A DNA stretch of 64,000 nucleotides from WYEN01 sp049976205 (GCA_049976205.1 JBMFIR010000003.1:26975-90974); one strand, 5' to 3'; shown: positions 55,525 to 64,000, counted from the first letter of the stretch. The notes: generated by a model not told the origin, from the letters alone. Program-made: numbers and translations.

Positions 55525-55554
55525 AATTTTTCTTTTTTCTTTTCTCTCTTTTCT
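55525..55554 (+). terminator. T-rich termination tract after the miniprotein
   Basis: A nearly pure pyrimidine run (ttttctttttt.. ctctcttttctcc) begins about 35 bases after the miniprotein stop. Archaeal termination occurs at such oligo-T runs. Confidence 0.5.
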
Positions 55555-55736
55555 CCGCATAATATCTATGAGAACCCGACTCTACCCCTTAATCATAATT
55601 ATCATAATCATATTTTCTGAGACAAGTATTCGGTATATTGATCTAGTAACACTTTGCCTATACTTAGTAATACTAAACACTTAGGGGATGATCCTCTATA
55701 TTACTACCTTGGCGTTCTTAAGCTCGAGAATAGATT

Positions 55737-56747
55737 TTATTGCCGCGGATTTTGTCTATGATCTTCTCTTGTTATTTTTCTTAATCTCTTCATTATTCTG
55801 ATCTCGCTTCTCTTGAGGTAGAGTGTTAATATGGCTAGGAGCAGTGATTGAAATCCTGCTAATGTAAGCATTATGGCTACTAACCCCTTGACGAAGTATG
55901 TTACTCCCACGAAGAAGTAGTGGTAGGCTACGTATAGACCTAGTGCTAGTCCTGGCACAAGCATTAGTGATCCTGCTAGGAAAATCATTAACGTGGGATT
56001 ATATCTCCAGGCTAATCTTATCATGTCACAACCTATTCTTAATCCCTTCAAAACACTCAATTTCTTAGCCTTGGGATTAAGTCTTCTTCTGTATCTAATA
56101 GGGATCTCATCTATCTCACCACCTGTAGATGCTACATGTGCAACGATCTCGGATTCTATGGAGAAGCCTTTTGTCTCGAATAATAATTCTCTTAAAATAT
56201 CTAATCTAACAATATATAAGCCACTCAAGACATCTGATAATCTTGTCCCAAACATAATATTGAATATTGCTGTAAGCACTCTATTACCAAATCTATACAC
56301 TAGACCCATAGATCCCTTATCAAGATATTTTCTCGCACCAATAACAAGATCTTTTCCCTCCACCGCTCTCTTAATAAGCTCTCTTATATATGAAGCAGGA
56401 TAAGTATAGTCTCCATCTATAAAGACTAAGTAATCAAGATCAAGTCCTCTCCTACTGATCTCCTCCACAGCTGATTTAATAGCGTCAGCCTTACCATCAC
56501 CTCTCTGATAAATAAGTGATACACCGAGAGACTTAACAATCTCATCAGTTCCATCATCACTATGACCATCAACAACTAATATATCGTCTTTAGAAAAGCC
56601 GCTGGTCAAGATCTCTTCTATAACAGCCCTGATAGAATCTGCTTCTCTCTTAACTGGTATAATGATTAAGACACTGCCTCCCTTGTTTTCCTTGCTGAAG
56701 TCATAACCATTATCTCTCCTATCTTCATTATAGCTACTACAGCACAA
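55737..56747 (-). CDS. Membrane-anchored GT2 glycosyltransferase, dolichol-phosphate-sugar synthase-like
   Basis: The protein has 336 residues. The GT-A domain has LIIIPVKREADSI, ILVVDGHSDDGTDEIV, QRGDGKADAI, LVFIDGDYTYP (DXD-like), VIGARKYLDKGSMGLVYRFG and SDVLSGLYIVR, as in archaeal dolichol-phosphate mannose/glucose synthases (AglJ-like). Two C-terminal helices (LMIFLAGSLMLVPGLALGLY, VAIMLTLAGFQSLLLAILTL) anchor it. It probably charges dolichol phosphate with a sugar for N-glycosylation or lipid glycans. Start: an in-frame TTG at 56747 gives a 27-residue polar lead of doubtful value; the SD-like GGGAGG sits just before the conserved VLIIIPV strand. Confidence 0.85.
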   Translation of the reverse strand: MCCSSYNEDRRDNGYDFSKENKGGSVLIIIPVKREADSIRAVIEEILTSGFSKDDILVVDGHSDDGTDEIVKSLGVSLIYQRGDGKADAIKSAVEEISRRGLDLDYLVFIDGDYTYPASYIRELIKRAVEGKDLVIGARKYLDKGSMGLVYRFGNRVLTAIFNIMFGTRLSDVLSGLYIVRLDILRELLFETKGFSIESEIVAHVASTGGEIDEIPIRYRRRLNPKAKKLSVLKGLRIGCDMIRLAWRYNPTLMIFLAGSLMLVPGLALGLYVAYHYFFVGVTYFVKGLVAIMLTLAGFQSLLLAILTLYLKRSEIRIMKRLRKITREDHRQNPRQ

Positions 56748-56867
56748 TGAGTAATACCATTAAGATTTTCAATTCAAAGTATATAATAATCAGCTAACTA
56801 AAGATCATGAGATTATTTAAAAAATTATGAGGTTTATATAAAAATAAAAAGATCTTTTATCTCTATT

Positions 56868-58142
56868 TCATAACCAGCCTCTTACCTTCATGGCCTTGTA
56901 TATTCTCTCGACAGCTAATACAAAAGCTACTTGTCTCATTGTAACTCCTTTCTTCTCTGACTTCATAGTCTCGTACCTACTTATTAGTCTCTTGATATTG
57001 CTCTCAATAATTGATTGTAGTCTTCTCCTAGTCTCTTCCTCATCCCACCAGTACCACTGTAGGTTCTCGACCCACTCTAGATAAGACATAATCACACCAC
57101 CGGCATTTGCGGCGATATCGGGCACTATAACAACGCCTTTTTCACTTAATATCTTCTCCGCACCAGCTGTGGTCGGTCCATTGGCTCCCTCCACGATTAA
57201 CTTAGCTTTTACCTTGTTGACATTATCTTCTCTGATAACATTCTCTACTGCCGCTGGTATCAGAATATCACAATCAAAATACAGAACCGCGGATGGATCC
57301 TCTGTCTTCTGCCCCTTGGGGTAATATATTATTCCTACCCCACCGTGCTCATCAACTACTTTTCTCGCTAGATCAAGATCTACTCCCTCAGGATCATAAA
57401 CTGAACCTGTTATATCAGCTACGCCAATGACCTTTGCGCCAAAATACTTAGAGTAGTAAGCAGCCCACCTACCCACGTTCCCATAGCCCTGCACACATAC
57501 TCTTAATCCCTCGAATCCTCCTAAGTACTTCTCTGCAGCAATCTTAGCAGCGATAGCCACACCGAAGCCCGTTGCGTATATCCTGGCTGGATTACCCCAT
57601 AGCTCAGGTGGTTTAGCTGTGAATACCGCAGGGACATTATATCCCTTGATCCTGCTGTACTCATCAACCATCCAAGCCATTATCTGTGGGTTTGTGCCCA
57701 CGTCTGGTGCCGGTATATCTATTACGTCTCCGATTAGTGGAGCAATTGCTCTAGCATATCCTCTTGAGAGTCTCTCTAATTCTCCGGGTGAGAGTTTCAA
57801 TGGATCAACTTTAACAGCTCCTTTACCACCTCCATAGGGTAGTCCATTCAAAGCATTCTTAAGAGTCATTCCCAGGGCCAATGCGATATCAGTCTCTAAA
57901 TCAACCTCTGGTGAGAATCTTATACCACCCTTATATGGTCCTAGAGCACTATTGTGCTGAACTCTATAGCCTTCGAAGACAACTAATTTACCATTATCCA
58001 TTTTAACAGGTATACTAACCATAAGAACTCTCTCAGGTCTACTAAGTATGTGATAGACCTCCTCAGGGAAACCACCTAACTCAACAGATTCTTTTAGCAC
58101 CTGAAGCATCCACTCGAGATAACTTACTCTACCACTAACCAT
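56868..58142 (-). CDS. gdhA: Glutamate dehydrogenase (Glu/Leu/Phe/Val dehydrogenase family)
   Basis: The protein has 424 residues. Substrate-domain motifs: VQHNSALGPYKGGIRFSPEV, then LPYGGGKGAVKVDP with the catalytic Lys, DIPAPDVGTNPQIMAWMVDEY with the catalytic Asp. Rossmann domain: CVQGYGNVGRWAAYYSKYFG, then VEGANGPTTAGAEKIL and NAGGVIMSYLEWVENL. It interconverts glutamate and 2-oxoglutarate with ammonia and is the central amino-acid-catabolic enzyme of such fermenters. A 220-bp region with promoters separates it from the divergent flippase gene. Confidence 0.95.
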   Translation of the reverse strand: MVSGRVSYLEWMLQVLKESVELGGFPEEVYHILSRPERVLMVSIPVKMDNGKLVVFEGYRVQHNSALGPYKGGIRFSPEVDLETDIALALGMTLKNALNGLPYGGGKGAVKVDPLKLSPGELERLSRGYARAIAPLIGDVIDIPAPDVGTNPQIMAWMVDEYSRIKGYNVPAVFTAKPPELWGNPARIYATGFGVAIAAKIAAEKYLGGFEGLRVCVQGYGNVGRWAAYYSKYFGAKVIGVADITGSVYDPEGVDLDLARKVVDEHGGVGIIYYPKGQKTEDPSAVLYFDCDILIPAAVENVIREDNVNKVKAKLIVEGANGPTTAGAEKILSEKGVVIVPDIAANAGGVIMSYLEWVENLQWYWWDEEETRRRLQSIIESNIKRLISRYETMKSEKKGVTMRQVAFVLAVERIYKAMKVRGWL

Positions 58143-58363
58143 TACAGAAAGAACCTCCCGTTTAAAATATCATAAAAATCCTATATATTTTATGCAGAGA
58201 TCATTGAATACTAAACCAATAGCTACAATTCTTATACCTAATGCATCAAGTATCAACATATCTTAATTACTTAAATACTGAGGTTACATCAAAAGATCCT
58301 GGGTAAAGAGTCTATGTGCATAAATCTCTTATATCTGTCTCAATAACTCTTTCAAGGATTTAG

Positions 58364-59869
58364 ATGAGTGAAAGTAGCAGAGCTAGTAGAGTAGTGCTAG
58401 GAGGATTATTTCTCTATCTGAATAACTTAGTGAATATTTCTCTGGGAGCATTATTCTGGATAATTCTAGGATCCGTAGCCTCCGTCAAGGACTTCGGTGA
58501 TGCATTAGCTATTTTCTCAGCGGCATCTATTGTGCTAGGTCTCCTAGACCTGGGTCTCTCCGCATCTATGGTTAGGTTTTTGGGCGAGTACTCTGAGAAA
58601 GATCCTTTTATGAAGAGATCTGTGCTCTCAACAGCGATGATTATGGGATTACTTCTCTTGCCTATGGGCTCATTAGCTATATACTTGATCTCTGTTGCCT
58701 TTAATATTAATATTTTTAATTTATCTAGAGAACAGATCTACGCGACCATATATATTATTCTGCTAGGTTTCTCAGGCTATTTCTCGTCTTACTTCCTCGG
58801 AATAATAGATCTAATACCTTTATTCATAGCTAATTTCATTGGTAATATACTCAAGATCATTGTAGCACTAATTTTGTCTCTAGCGGGCTTCGGCTGGGTA
58901 GGTATATTGATTGGGTACTCAATGATTGGTTTATCAATACTCGTGGTAGGTGTATCAAGAATAGTTAGGGAGAATATTACTTTAGGCATAAACCCTGATC
59001 TAGCCAAGAAAATGCTTAGAGCCGGCATCTCGCTCTGGGCCCCTGGACTAATATCTTTAGTAGCCTCACCCAGCATAGGTGTAGTAGCACTATACACAAC
59101 CACTGGAGCATTTGAAGCAGGAGCATTCTACATAGCAAACACAGTAGCAGGTTTCTCAACCGCTTTAGCAGGGGCAGTGAGTGCTGTGGCTTTACCACAT
59201 ATATCCAGTCTCCAAGATCCCGTAGCCAGAAAAACTCATCTATATAGATTCGCTAGATTGGGACTGGCACTAACTATACCAGTAGCGACCTCAATAATTA
59301 TTTTCTCCAGCAATATCCTGGGTCTCATAAAGAGAGAGTATATTGTAGCTACTGATATGCTAGTAATACTTGTTTTCTCAAACATAATAGGCTACGTAGC
59401 TGGGATACTATCGAATTATCTATATGCCTCAGAGAGATATAGAGAGGTTCTCGAGATAGGTTTATTAAGCAGTGTTATTAGGGTTGTGTTATACATCTAT
59501 CTAATCCCGTTGCTGGGAGGATTAGGAATTGCGTATACGTATCTCATAGTTTCTATAGCTACTCTAATCATAACACTTAAATTAACTGAGGCAGATGTTG
59601 GACTAGGTGTGCTTAAAGAGACATATAAAACTTTTGCTCCATTGACACTACTTATATTAGTATTATTTAGAAGATTGCTACCTGACGTATTGTGGCTCGT
59701 GGAGTTTGCGGCAATTCTTTTAATAAGTTTATTGATAGAGACTAGATTAAGAAATATTAGAAGAGAAGATCTTTTTGTGATAGCTAGATCTGTCCTGCCC
59801 TCAACATTATTTAGATTACTTGAGCCTTACTCAAGAACTATACTAGGAATACTATTTGGTAGAGAATAA
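58364..59869 (+). CDS. Polysaccharide/lipid-linked oligosaccharide flippase, MATE/MVF (Wzx-like) fold
   Basis: The protein has 501 residues with about 12-14 transmembrane helices. The first helix pair (LFLYLNNLVNISLGALFWII, LAIFSAASIVLGLLDLGLSA) with ASMVRFLGEYSEKDP is typical of Wzx/RfbX-type polysaccharide export proteins. It probably flips lipid-linked glycans across the membrane, in line with the dolichol-sugar synthase nearby. The ATG is preceded by a TTTAG spacer and the mRNA may be leaderless. Confidence 0.87.
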   Translation: MSESSRASRVVLGGLFLYLNNLVNISLGALFWIILGSVASVKDFGDALAIFSAASIVLGLLDLGLSASMVRFLGEYSEKDPFMKRSVLSTAMIMGLLLLPMGSLAIYLISVAFNINIFNLSREQIYATIYIILLGFSGYFSSYFLGIIDLIPLFIANFIGNILKIIVALILSLAGFGWVGILIGYSMIGLSILVVGVSRIVRENITLGINPDLAKKMLRAGISLWAPGLISLVASPSIGVVALYTTTGAFEAGAFYIANTVAGFSTALAGAVSAVALPHISSLQDPVARKTHLYRFARLGLALTIPVATSIIIFSSNILGLIKREYIVATDMLVILVFSNIIGYVAGILSNYLYASERYREVLEIGLLSSVIRVVLYIYLIPLLGGLGIAYTYLIVSIATLIITLKLTEADVGLGVLKETYKTFAPLTLLILVLFRRLLPDVLWLVEFAAILLISLLIETRLRNIRREDLFVIARSVLPSTLFRLLEPYSRTILGILFGRE

Positions 59870-59946
59870 ATAAGATCTCTTATTTGATTATGAATGCGTG
59901 TTAGTGTCTCCGGCTTTCTCTTATATACTGTTTTTTCATAACTTAT

Positions 59947-60639
59947 ATGGTTAATGAGTTCATGAAATACAGCATCTATAATGCTACTGGGATCACGATA
60001 TCTATCTCTTCATTGGTGCTTTTCGTATTATCTTATATTTTCTTTGGTCTAGGCCCTTTGACAGCTCTTTGGATTGGTCTCTTAATCATTGGTGTATCAA
60101 TGGCTTTGACACCAGCTGTGGAGGGTATTAGACTTAGTTCATATGCTGCTTCAATGATCCTTAATACATTCGAGAATATTGCCAGAGTAGTGGAGGGTCT
60201 GGGTGTGAGAAGTAGAGTCGTGTATAAAGCTGTTGATGGAAACGTCTATATTGTTATTGGAGAAGCTCTCGATGATATTGACCCCAGTAAATTTATTGTC
60301 TCAAGAAATGATTCTATCGCTCTAGTTCTTAAATCACCTATATCAAAAGAGCATCTAGAGAACATAGATAATGTGTGTGAAGCAATAGATCATGTTATTA
60401 TCGAGAGACTTAATTTAGCGGAGAGTATAGAGTGTAGTGATAAAGGAAACAGTTTGTATCTCAGGATCAGAGGGATTAAGACGTATCCTATTAAGAGTCT
60501 TGAGAAGACTACTGGAAGCATATATGGGATAATAGCTGCCTCAATAGCTACACTTATTAAAAATCATGCATTAACTATAGACTACGAGAAATGTGATTCT
60601 TATGAATGCACCATAGGAATATTTGAGGTGATTAAATAA
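59947..60639 (+). CDS. Hypothetical membrane protein with cytosolic domain
   Basis: The protein has 230 residues. Two adjacent N-terminal helices (ISISSLVLFVLSYIFFGLG, LTALWIGLLIIGVSMALTPA) are followed by a 170-residue alpha/beta domain (RVVYKAVDGNVYIVIGEALD, SIALVLKSPISKE, SLYLRIRGIKTYPI) and a last pair of Cys near the C-terminus (EKCDSYEC). I do not recognise a family. It overlaps by ATAA with the next small gene and so opens the DUF4129-DUF4350-MoxR operon. Confidence 0.7.
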   Translation: MVNEFMKYSIYNATGITISISSLVLFVLSYIFFGLGPLTALWIGLLIIGVSMALTPAVEGIRLSSYAASMILNTFENIARVVEGLGVRSRVVYKAVDGNVYIVIGEALDDIDPSKFIVSRNDSIALVLKSPISKEHLENIDNVCEAIDHVIIERLNLAESIECSDKGNSLYLRIRGIKTYPIKSLEKTTGSIYGIIAASIATLIKNHALTIDYEKCDSYECTIGIFEVIK

Positions 60640-60881
60640 CGGAGAGGAGTTTCTTATCGAATACTATATTAGCGATACTCGTTACATTAACAATCACATA
60701 TCTCTGGGCACTAGGTGAGAGCAGATTCGACGCTTATGTATCTTTATTCACATTGGAGTACCTAATTATTAAAGTTATTATGAAGCCTAAGAGAATTATT
60801 AGAGATTACTTAGCTATTGTTCTTGTAGCAATCTTCCTATTCTTCACAATAAAGAGAATAATAGAGGTGCTCGGCCTCTGA
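60636..60881 (+). CDS. Small two-helix membrane protein with ATA start
   Basis: The protein has 81 residues. The frame runs from a stop at 60633-60635 to the TGA at 60879-60881 and encodes two clear transmembrane helices (FLSNTILAILVTLTITYLWA and YLAIVLVAIFLFFTI) joined by a basic loop (KVIMKPKRIIRD), so it is a real membrane protein. The frame has no ATG, GTG or TTG before TTG 60753, which would delete the first helix. ATA 60636 overlaps the upstream TAA (ATAA) and has GAGGTGAT five bases before it. It is the second gene of the operon. The family is unknown. Confidence 0.65.
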   Translation: MTERSFLSNTILAILVTLTITYLWALGESRFDAYVSLFTLEYLIIKVIMKPKRIIRDYLAIVLVAIFLFFTIKRIIEVLGL

Positions 60882-62680
60882 AGAAGATCTTAGTATTGTT
60901 AGCAGTGACTTTACTCACAGCAGTAATTCTTGTTGCAGAGACTAATAGTATTATCCCGAGACACATAGATCCATCCACAGCTCCTGAGAAAAGTAATATT
61001 CCAGAGATCATTAATATCTTATTTTACTCAAGCACATTTTTAGCAAAGTTAGATATTCAAGGATCCATGAATATATCTAGTAGTATTATTAATGCTCCAG
61101 TACCTCAGTATGTAAAAGATATATTCAATAGATCTATTGAAACATATAATCAATTTCTGAAGGAGATTAATACATCAATGACTTACATGGATCTTGCTGA
61201 GGAGATGATTTCAATAAATAATTTCTCAGGAGCTGCGGAAGCTCTTGACAAGGCTAAGAATTACTTAGATAAGGCAGAGATCACGTATATCATGGCATAC
61301 GACACTCTCAGACATTTAGGAGCTATAGCAAGATCCGTGAAGAGCATCGAAGATATTCTTAATAACATGAAGAACTCTTTGGATATCTTAAGAAATAGAA
61401 TTAATGAGATCCAATTAAAACTAGGTGAAGCTTCATCAAGAAAATTAATTGATGTCTACATCGAAGCTCACATAAACACCTCACATGTTCTCTACGGCGA
61501 TTATGTAGAGATATGGGGGTTTGTTAGAGATGAGTACAATAATTCTTTGAGAAACAAGATACTACTAATATCCTACGGAACATATAATGTGAGTATCGCA
61601 ACTGATTCATTAGGTTTCTTCAGCGCAATTTTGCCTATCTACGCCTGCAACCAGACAATCATAAAGATATCTTATACGCCAACGGGTCGCGACATAAATA
61701 TGTATAGATATGCTGAGTACCTGATAGAGATATTTAGTGAATGTATTAAACCAGAGCTACGGATCCTTGTGCCAGAGGTGATGTATGTGGGTTCTAACAA
61801 CACTATATGCGTGGGATCTTTGATTCATAATCTTACAATCCATATATCTATGCCAGAGATCAATATTATGAAGAACTTGATTATATTAGGTGGAGAGACT
61901 TGCACAGATATCTATATACCTAGTAGCACTCCTGATGGAGTATATAGCATAATTATTTCGTCAGAGCCTCAGAGAGGAGTTCCTCCCGAGACCCTTGCTC
62001 GATACGTAAGAATTTCTAGAACTGATTACGTGGTGAATATATATTCTCCAAATATCATATTCACAGGCTTTCCTGTAGAGATATGTGTATCTACTGATAT
62101 AGCCACTAACGTAACGATATATATTCCTGACATAGATCAGATTATTACACTAAATACATCGAATAGCTGTGTCTCTATTAAGACCCCTATCTTTTATATG
62201 GGTACGAGACTATTGATCGGAGCTCATATATCACCTATTGATGCGTATTATAGAAGTAAATTTATTGAGACATCTATACTAGTCATAAATACACCAATAC
62301 TGTCACTAATGATCTTCTTAATAGCGGTGCTTATATACATACAGCGAGGCAGAGTTGAGTTTAGAGGAGAGCCAATTATCGATAAAGAAATTAAAGAAGA
62401 GATTATTGAAACAAAATCAGATTCTATGAGTCCAGTAGCGAGAGAATTTGTTGATGTGATTAAGAGTTTGAGTGGCGTCGATATTGAGAAACACATGACT
62501 CTTAGAGAATACGTTGAGAAAGCACTAAATAAAGTAATTATGGATCTTCACAACATTATTAGAAGAGCACTAGGAGTAGTTGAGAGAATAATTTATGGAC
62601 CACCTATATCTATAGAGATCTTTTATCGAGAGTTACGAAGACTATTAGATATTCTAAGACATTGGGTGGTGAGAAAATGA
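60878..62680 (+). CDS. Membrane protein with Ig-like extracellular part and DUF4129-like tail; CTG start
   Basis: The protein has 600 residues. A signal or anchor (KKILVLLAVTLLTAVILVAE), a helical region (about 30-190, with coiled-coil-like SVKSIEDILNNMKNSLDILR), one or more beta-sandwich domains (DVYIEAHINTSHVLYGDYVE), a transmembrane helix (ILSLMIFLIAVLIYIQ) and a C-terminal cytosolic helical DUF4129-like domain (about 515-600). The first canonical start, TTG 60896, would lose the Lys-Lys of the signal. CTG 60878 overlaps the upstream TGA (CTGA) and has GAGGTG eight bases before it. Such proteins accompany MoxR-DUF58 systems. Confidence 0.75.
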   Translation: MKKILVLLAVTLLTAVILVAETNSIIPRHIDPSTAPEKSNIPEIINILFYSSTFLAKLDIQGSMNISSSIINAPVPQYVKDIFNRSIETYNQFLKEINTSMTYMDLAEEMISINNFSGAAEALDKAKNYLDKAEITYIMAYDTLRHLGAIARSVKSIEDILNNMKNSLDILRNRINEIQLKLGEASSRKLIDVYIEAHINTSHVLYGDYVEIWGFVRDEYNNSLRNKILLISYGTYNVSIATDSLGFFSAILPIYACNQTIIKISYTPTGRDINMYRYAEYLIEIFSECIKPELRILVPEVMYVGSNNTICVGSLIHNLTIHISMPEINIMKNLIILGGETCTDIYIPSSTPDGVYSIIISSEPQRGVPPETLARYVRISRTDYVVNIYSPNIIFTGFPVEICVSTDIATNVTIYIPDIDQIITLNTSNSCVSIKTPIFYMGTRLLIGAHISPIDAYYRSKFIETSILVINTPILSLMIFLIAVLIYIQRGRVEFRGEPIIDKEIKEEIIETKSDSMSPVAREFVDVIKSLSGVDIEKHMTLREYVEKALNKVIMDLHNIIRRALGVVERIIYGPPISIEIFYRELRRLLDILRHWVVRK

Positions 62681-63657
62681 GACTATTCCTATATATTCTC
62701 TTAGGCATCATCATATCATTTATAATAATATCTGTTGTAGCTTACACCATTCCTTCAACAGATGATCTCTCGCCTTATAATCCGTTGTGGAATGGTTTAT
62801 CAAGACTCGTCTCTGATTTCGGAGGAAGAGTAATTACTCTCAAAGATATTAAATTAATTTACCCACCAAGATCCATTATATTAGTCATTGGCTTCGATAA
62901 GAATTTTAGTGAAGAAGATCTGAGTTATGTAAAGAGTTATGTTCTTGGGGGAGGAGTATTAGTGATAGCTGATGAGAGAGAGGAAGTAAATAGATTTTTG
63001 GAATCACTGGATATTAGCGCATCAGTAAGTGGAGAGATTGTTGCTGACTATGTATTTATGTATAGAAATCCTCTTCTACCAATAGCTTTTGCAAAAATCA
63101 GTGGCGATAACCTAAGTATCTACTTAAATTATGCATCATATATAAACATTTCTAGACCAGGGGAGGGGATATGTGTTGCTTACACATCCTTATACAGTTT
63201 TATTGATAAGGATCTGAGTGGTTCTAGAGAGACCTCTGAGCCCTACGGACCTTTCTGCGTAGTTTATCTCGTGAGGATCGGTGATGGATACGTGTATCTT
63301 ATCTCTGATAGTAGCGTATTTATTAATTCAATGATTAATTTAGGAGATAATGAGAGATTTATTAAATATCTAGTAGATGGTAGAGACCTATATATACTGT
63401 ATGAGCCTGTGTCAGTTTCTGCATATAGTATATTCAGAGGATATATAATTAGTTTCTACGCAATGATTCTTGGTACATGGCTTAGATACCCTGCTGCACT
63501 CATAGTAGCACTAACTCTATATACACTAGGTGTTAGATATAGAGATGCTTGGAGATTTAGGAGAGAAAAAATTATTTTCTCAGATCTACCAGATATTTTT
63601 AAGAGAGATTTTGAGAAATTAATTAAGGATCTTGAGAAGAGAGGTGAAGAGAAATAA
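62677..63657 (+). CDS. DUF4350-like membrane protein
   Basis: The protein has 326 residues from ATG 62677, which overlaps the upstream TGA (ATGA) and follows GGTGAG. One N-terminal helix (LFLYILLGIIISFIIISVVA), an extracytoplasmic domain of the DUF4350 type (DDLSPYNPLWNGLSRLVSDF, LVIGFDKNFSEEDLSYVKSY, GGGVLVIADEREE, a glutamine-amidotransferase-like fold without its catalytic residues), a second helix (RYPAALIVALTLYTLGVRY) and a short cytosolic tail. DUF4350 genes typically precede MoxR and DUF58 genes, as here. Confidence 0.75.
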   Translation: MRLFLYILLGIIISFIIISVVAYTIPSTDDLSPYNPLWNGLSRLVSDFGGRVITLKDIKLIYPPRSIILVIGFDKNFSEEDLSYVKSYVLGGGVLVIADEREEVNRFLESLDISASVSGEIVADYVFMYRNPLLPIAFAKISGDNLSIYLNYASYINISRPGEGICVAYTSLYSFIDKDLSGSRETSEPYGPFCVVYLVRIGDGYVYLISDSSVFINSMINLGDNERFIKYLVDGRDLYILYEPVSVSAYSIFRGYIISFYAMILGTWLRYPAALIVALTLYTLGVRYRDAWRFRREKIIFSDLPDIFKRDFEKLIKDLEKRGEEK

Positions 63658-64000
63658 GTGTGAGAGATATAATAATCGACGCAATGAATAAATTAAAGAA
63701 CTACGTCGTGGGTTACGAGGATCTTATCAAGCTACTATTTATAGCAGGGTTAACGAGAGGACACATACTTATTGAGGGTCCCACAGGTACTGGTAAAACA
63801 ACTATAGCTAAATTATTCGCTGTTTCTCTTGGGGGTTCTTTTAAGAGAGTGCAGATGACACCAGATCTTCTCCCCTCAGATATTATAGGATCATACTACT
63901 TTGATATTCGAAGAAGCGAGTGGGTGCTGAGGAAAGGACCTATATTCACAAATGTTCTCTTCGTAGATGAGCTTAATAGAGCTCCTCCTAGGACGCAGAG
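63658..64000 (+). CDS. MoxR-type AAA+ ATPase, N-terminal part (cut by window end)
   Basis: GTG 63658 directly follows the DUF4350 stop, with GAGGTGAAG about eleven bases upstream. The 114 visible codons encode a MoxR ATPase: NYVVGYEDLIKLLFIAGLTR, Walker A IEGPTGTGKTTIAKL, MTPDLLPSDIIGSYYFD and Walker B NVLFVDELNRAPPRTQ, where the window ends. It is a second MoxR in this window, distinct from the one at 38.2 kb. A DUF58 gene is the expected next neighbour. Confidence 0.85.

Noticed and set aside
55568..55684. A 38-codon ORF with a poly-Ile stretch downstream of the miniprotein
   Set aside because: It lacks an SD and a clear promoter, and the Ile run could arise by chance in ATA/ATC-rich DNA.
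1..64000. CRISPR array, insertion sequence or prophage
   Set aside because: No regularly spaced repeats, no transposase, integrase or phage structural gene was found on either strand.

Overview
The window looks like a stretch of chromosome from a hyperthermophilic, low-GC crenarchaeote (Thermoproteota), probably close to the Desulfurococcales. The evidence is archaeal informational genes (L21e, Rpb4, KsgA, DUF655, TFB, Gar1, an archaeal-type Trm10), a tRNA-Leu with an anticodon-loop intron, TATA-type promoters, GGTGA-type Shine-Dalgarno (SD) sequences, frequent TTG and GTG starts, and a gene set for fermenting peptides and amino acids. The genus cannot be fixed from sequence alone.

Layout. 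1-4.0 kb: three radical-SAM genes (the first cut by the window edge) and a Trm10-like tRNA methyltransferase. 4.1-5.8 kb: a CPA2 cation/proton antiporter. 5.8-9.7 kb: a peptide ABC module (binding protein and two permeases, no ATPase). 9.8-14.1 kb: M17 aminopeptidase, MaoC hydratase and the tdh-kbl threonine-degradation pair. 14.2-18.5 kb: a fucose-isomerase-like protein and a GH38 alpha-mannosidase. 18.6-23.9 kb: a Bud32-like kinase, MarC, a DapA-family aldolase, and a ferredoxin-AOR-MoaD operon. 23.9-26.2 kb: the L21e-rpoF-DUF655-ksgA operon. 26.2-35.8 kb: GNAT, a decayed DJ-1/PfpI gene, the TldD/PmbA protease pair, YbaK, DUF2070, a glycosyltransferase and a CDF transporter. 36.0-46.6 kb: a clan GH-A glycosidase, DUF447, tRNA(CAU), a MoxR-VWA pair, TFB-Gar1, an epimerase, an M24 peptidase, an MBL hydrolase and a COG2403 protein. 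46.75 kb: intron-containing tRNA-Leu(CAA), followed by a decayed peptide ABC operon (binding-protein tail, frameshifted permease, intact permease). 49.8-55.4 kb: a complete-looking peptide ABC operon whose binding protein appears circularly permuted. 55.4-64 kb: a 21-residue Lys/Glu miniprotein, a glycosyltransferase, glutamate dehydrogenase, a flippase, and a membrane cluster ending in DUF4129-DUF4350-MoxR genes.

How it fits together: peptide import (three Opp/Dpp modules), peptidases (M17, M24, TldD/PmbA), glutamate dehydrogenase, threonine dehydrogenase/KBL and aldehyde:ferredoxin oxidoreductase make a coherent amino-acid fermentation inventory, with some glycan use (GH38, GH-A).

Main novelties: (1) a family-5 solute-binding protein with its two lobes in swapped order; (2) several genes whose only well-placed start is non-canonical (ATA, ATT, CTG), supported by SD spacing and stop/start overlaps; (3) a TFB that has lost all zinc-ribbon cysteines; (4) gene decay at a DJ-1/PfpI locus and at a peptide ABC operon next to a tRNA; (5) a MoaD-like protein that seems to have lost its stop codon just after the Gly-Gly. 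All calls come from reading the sequence; no database search was run.
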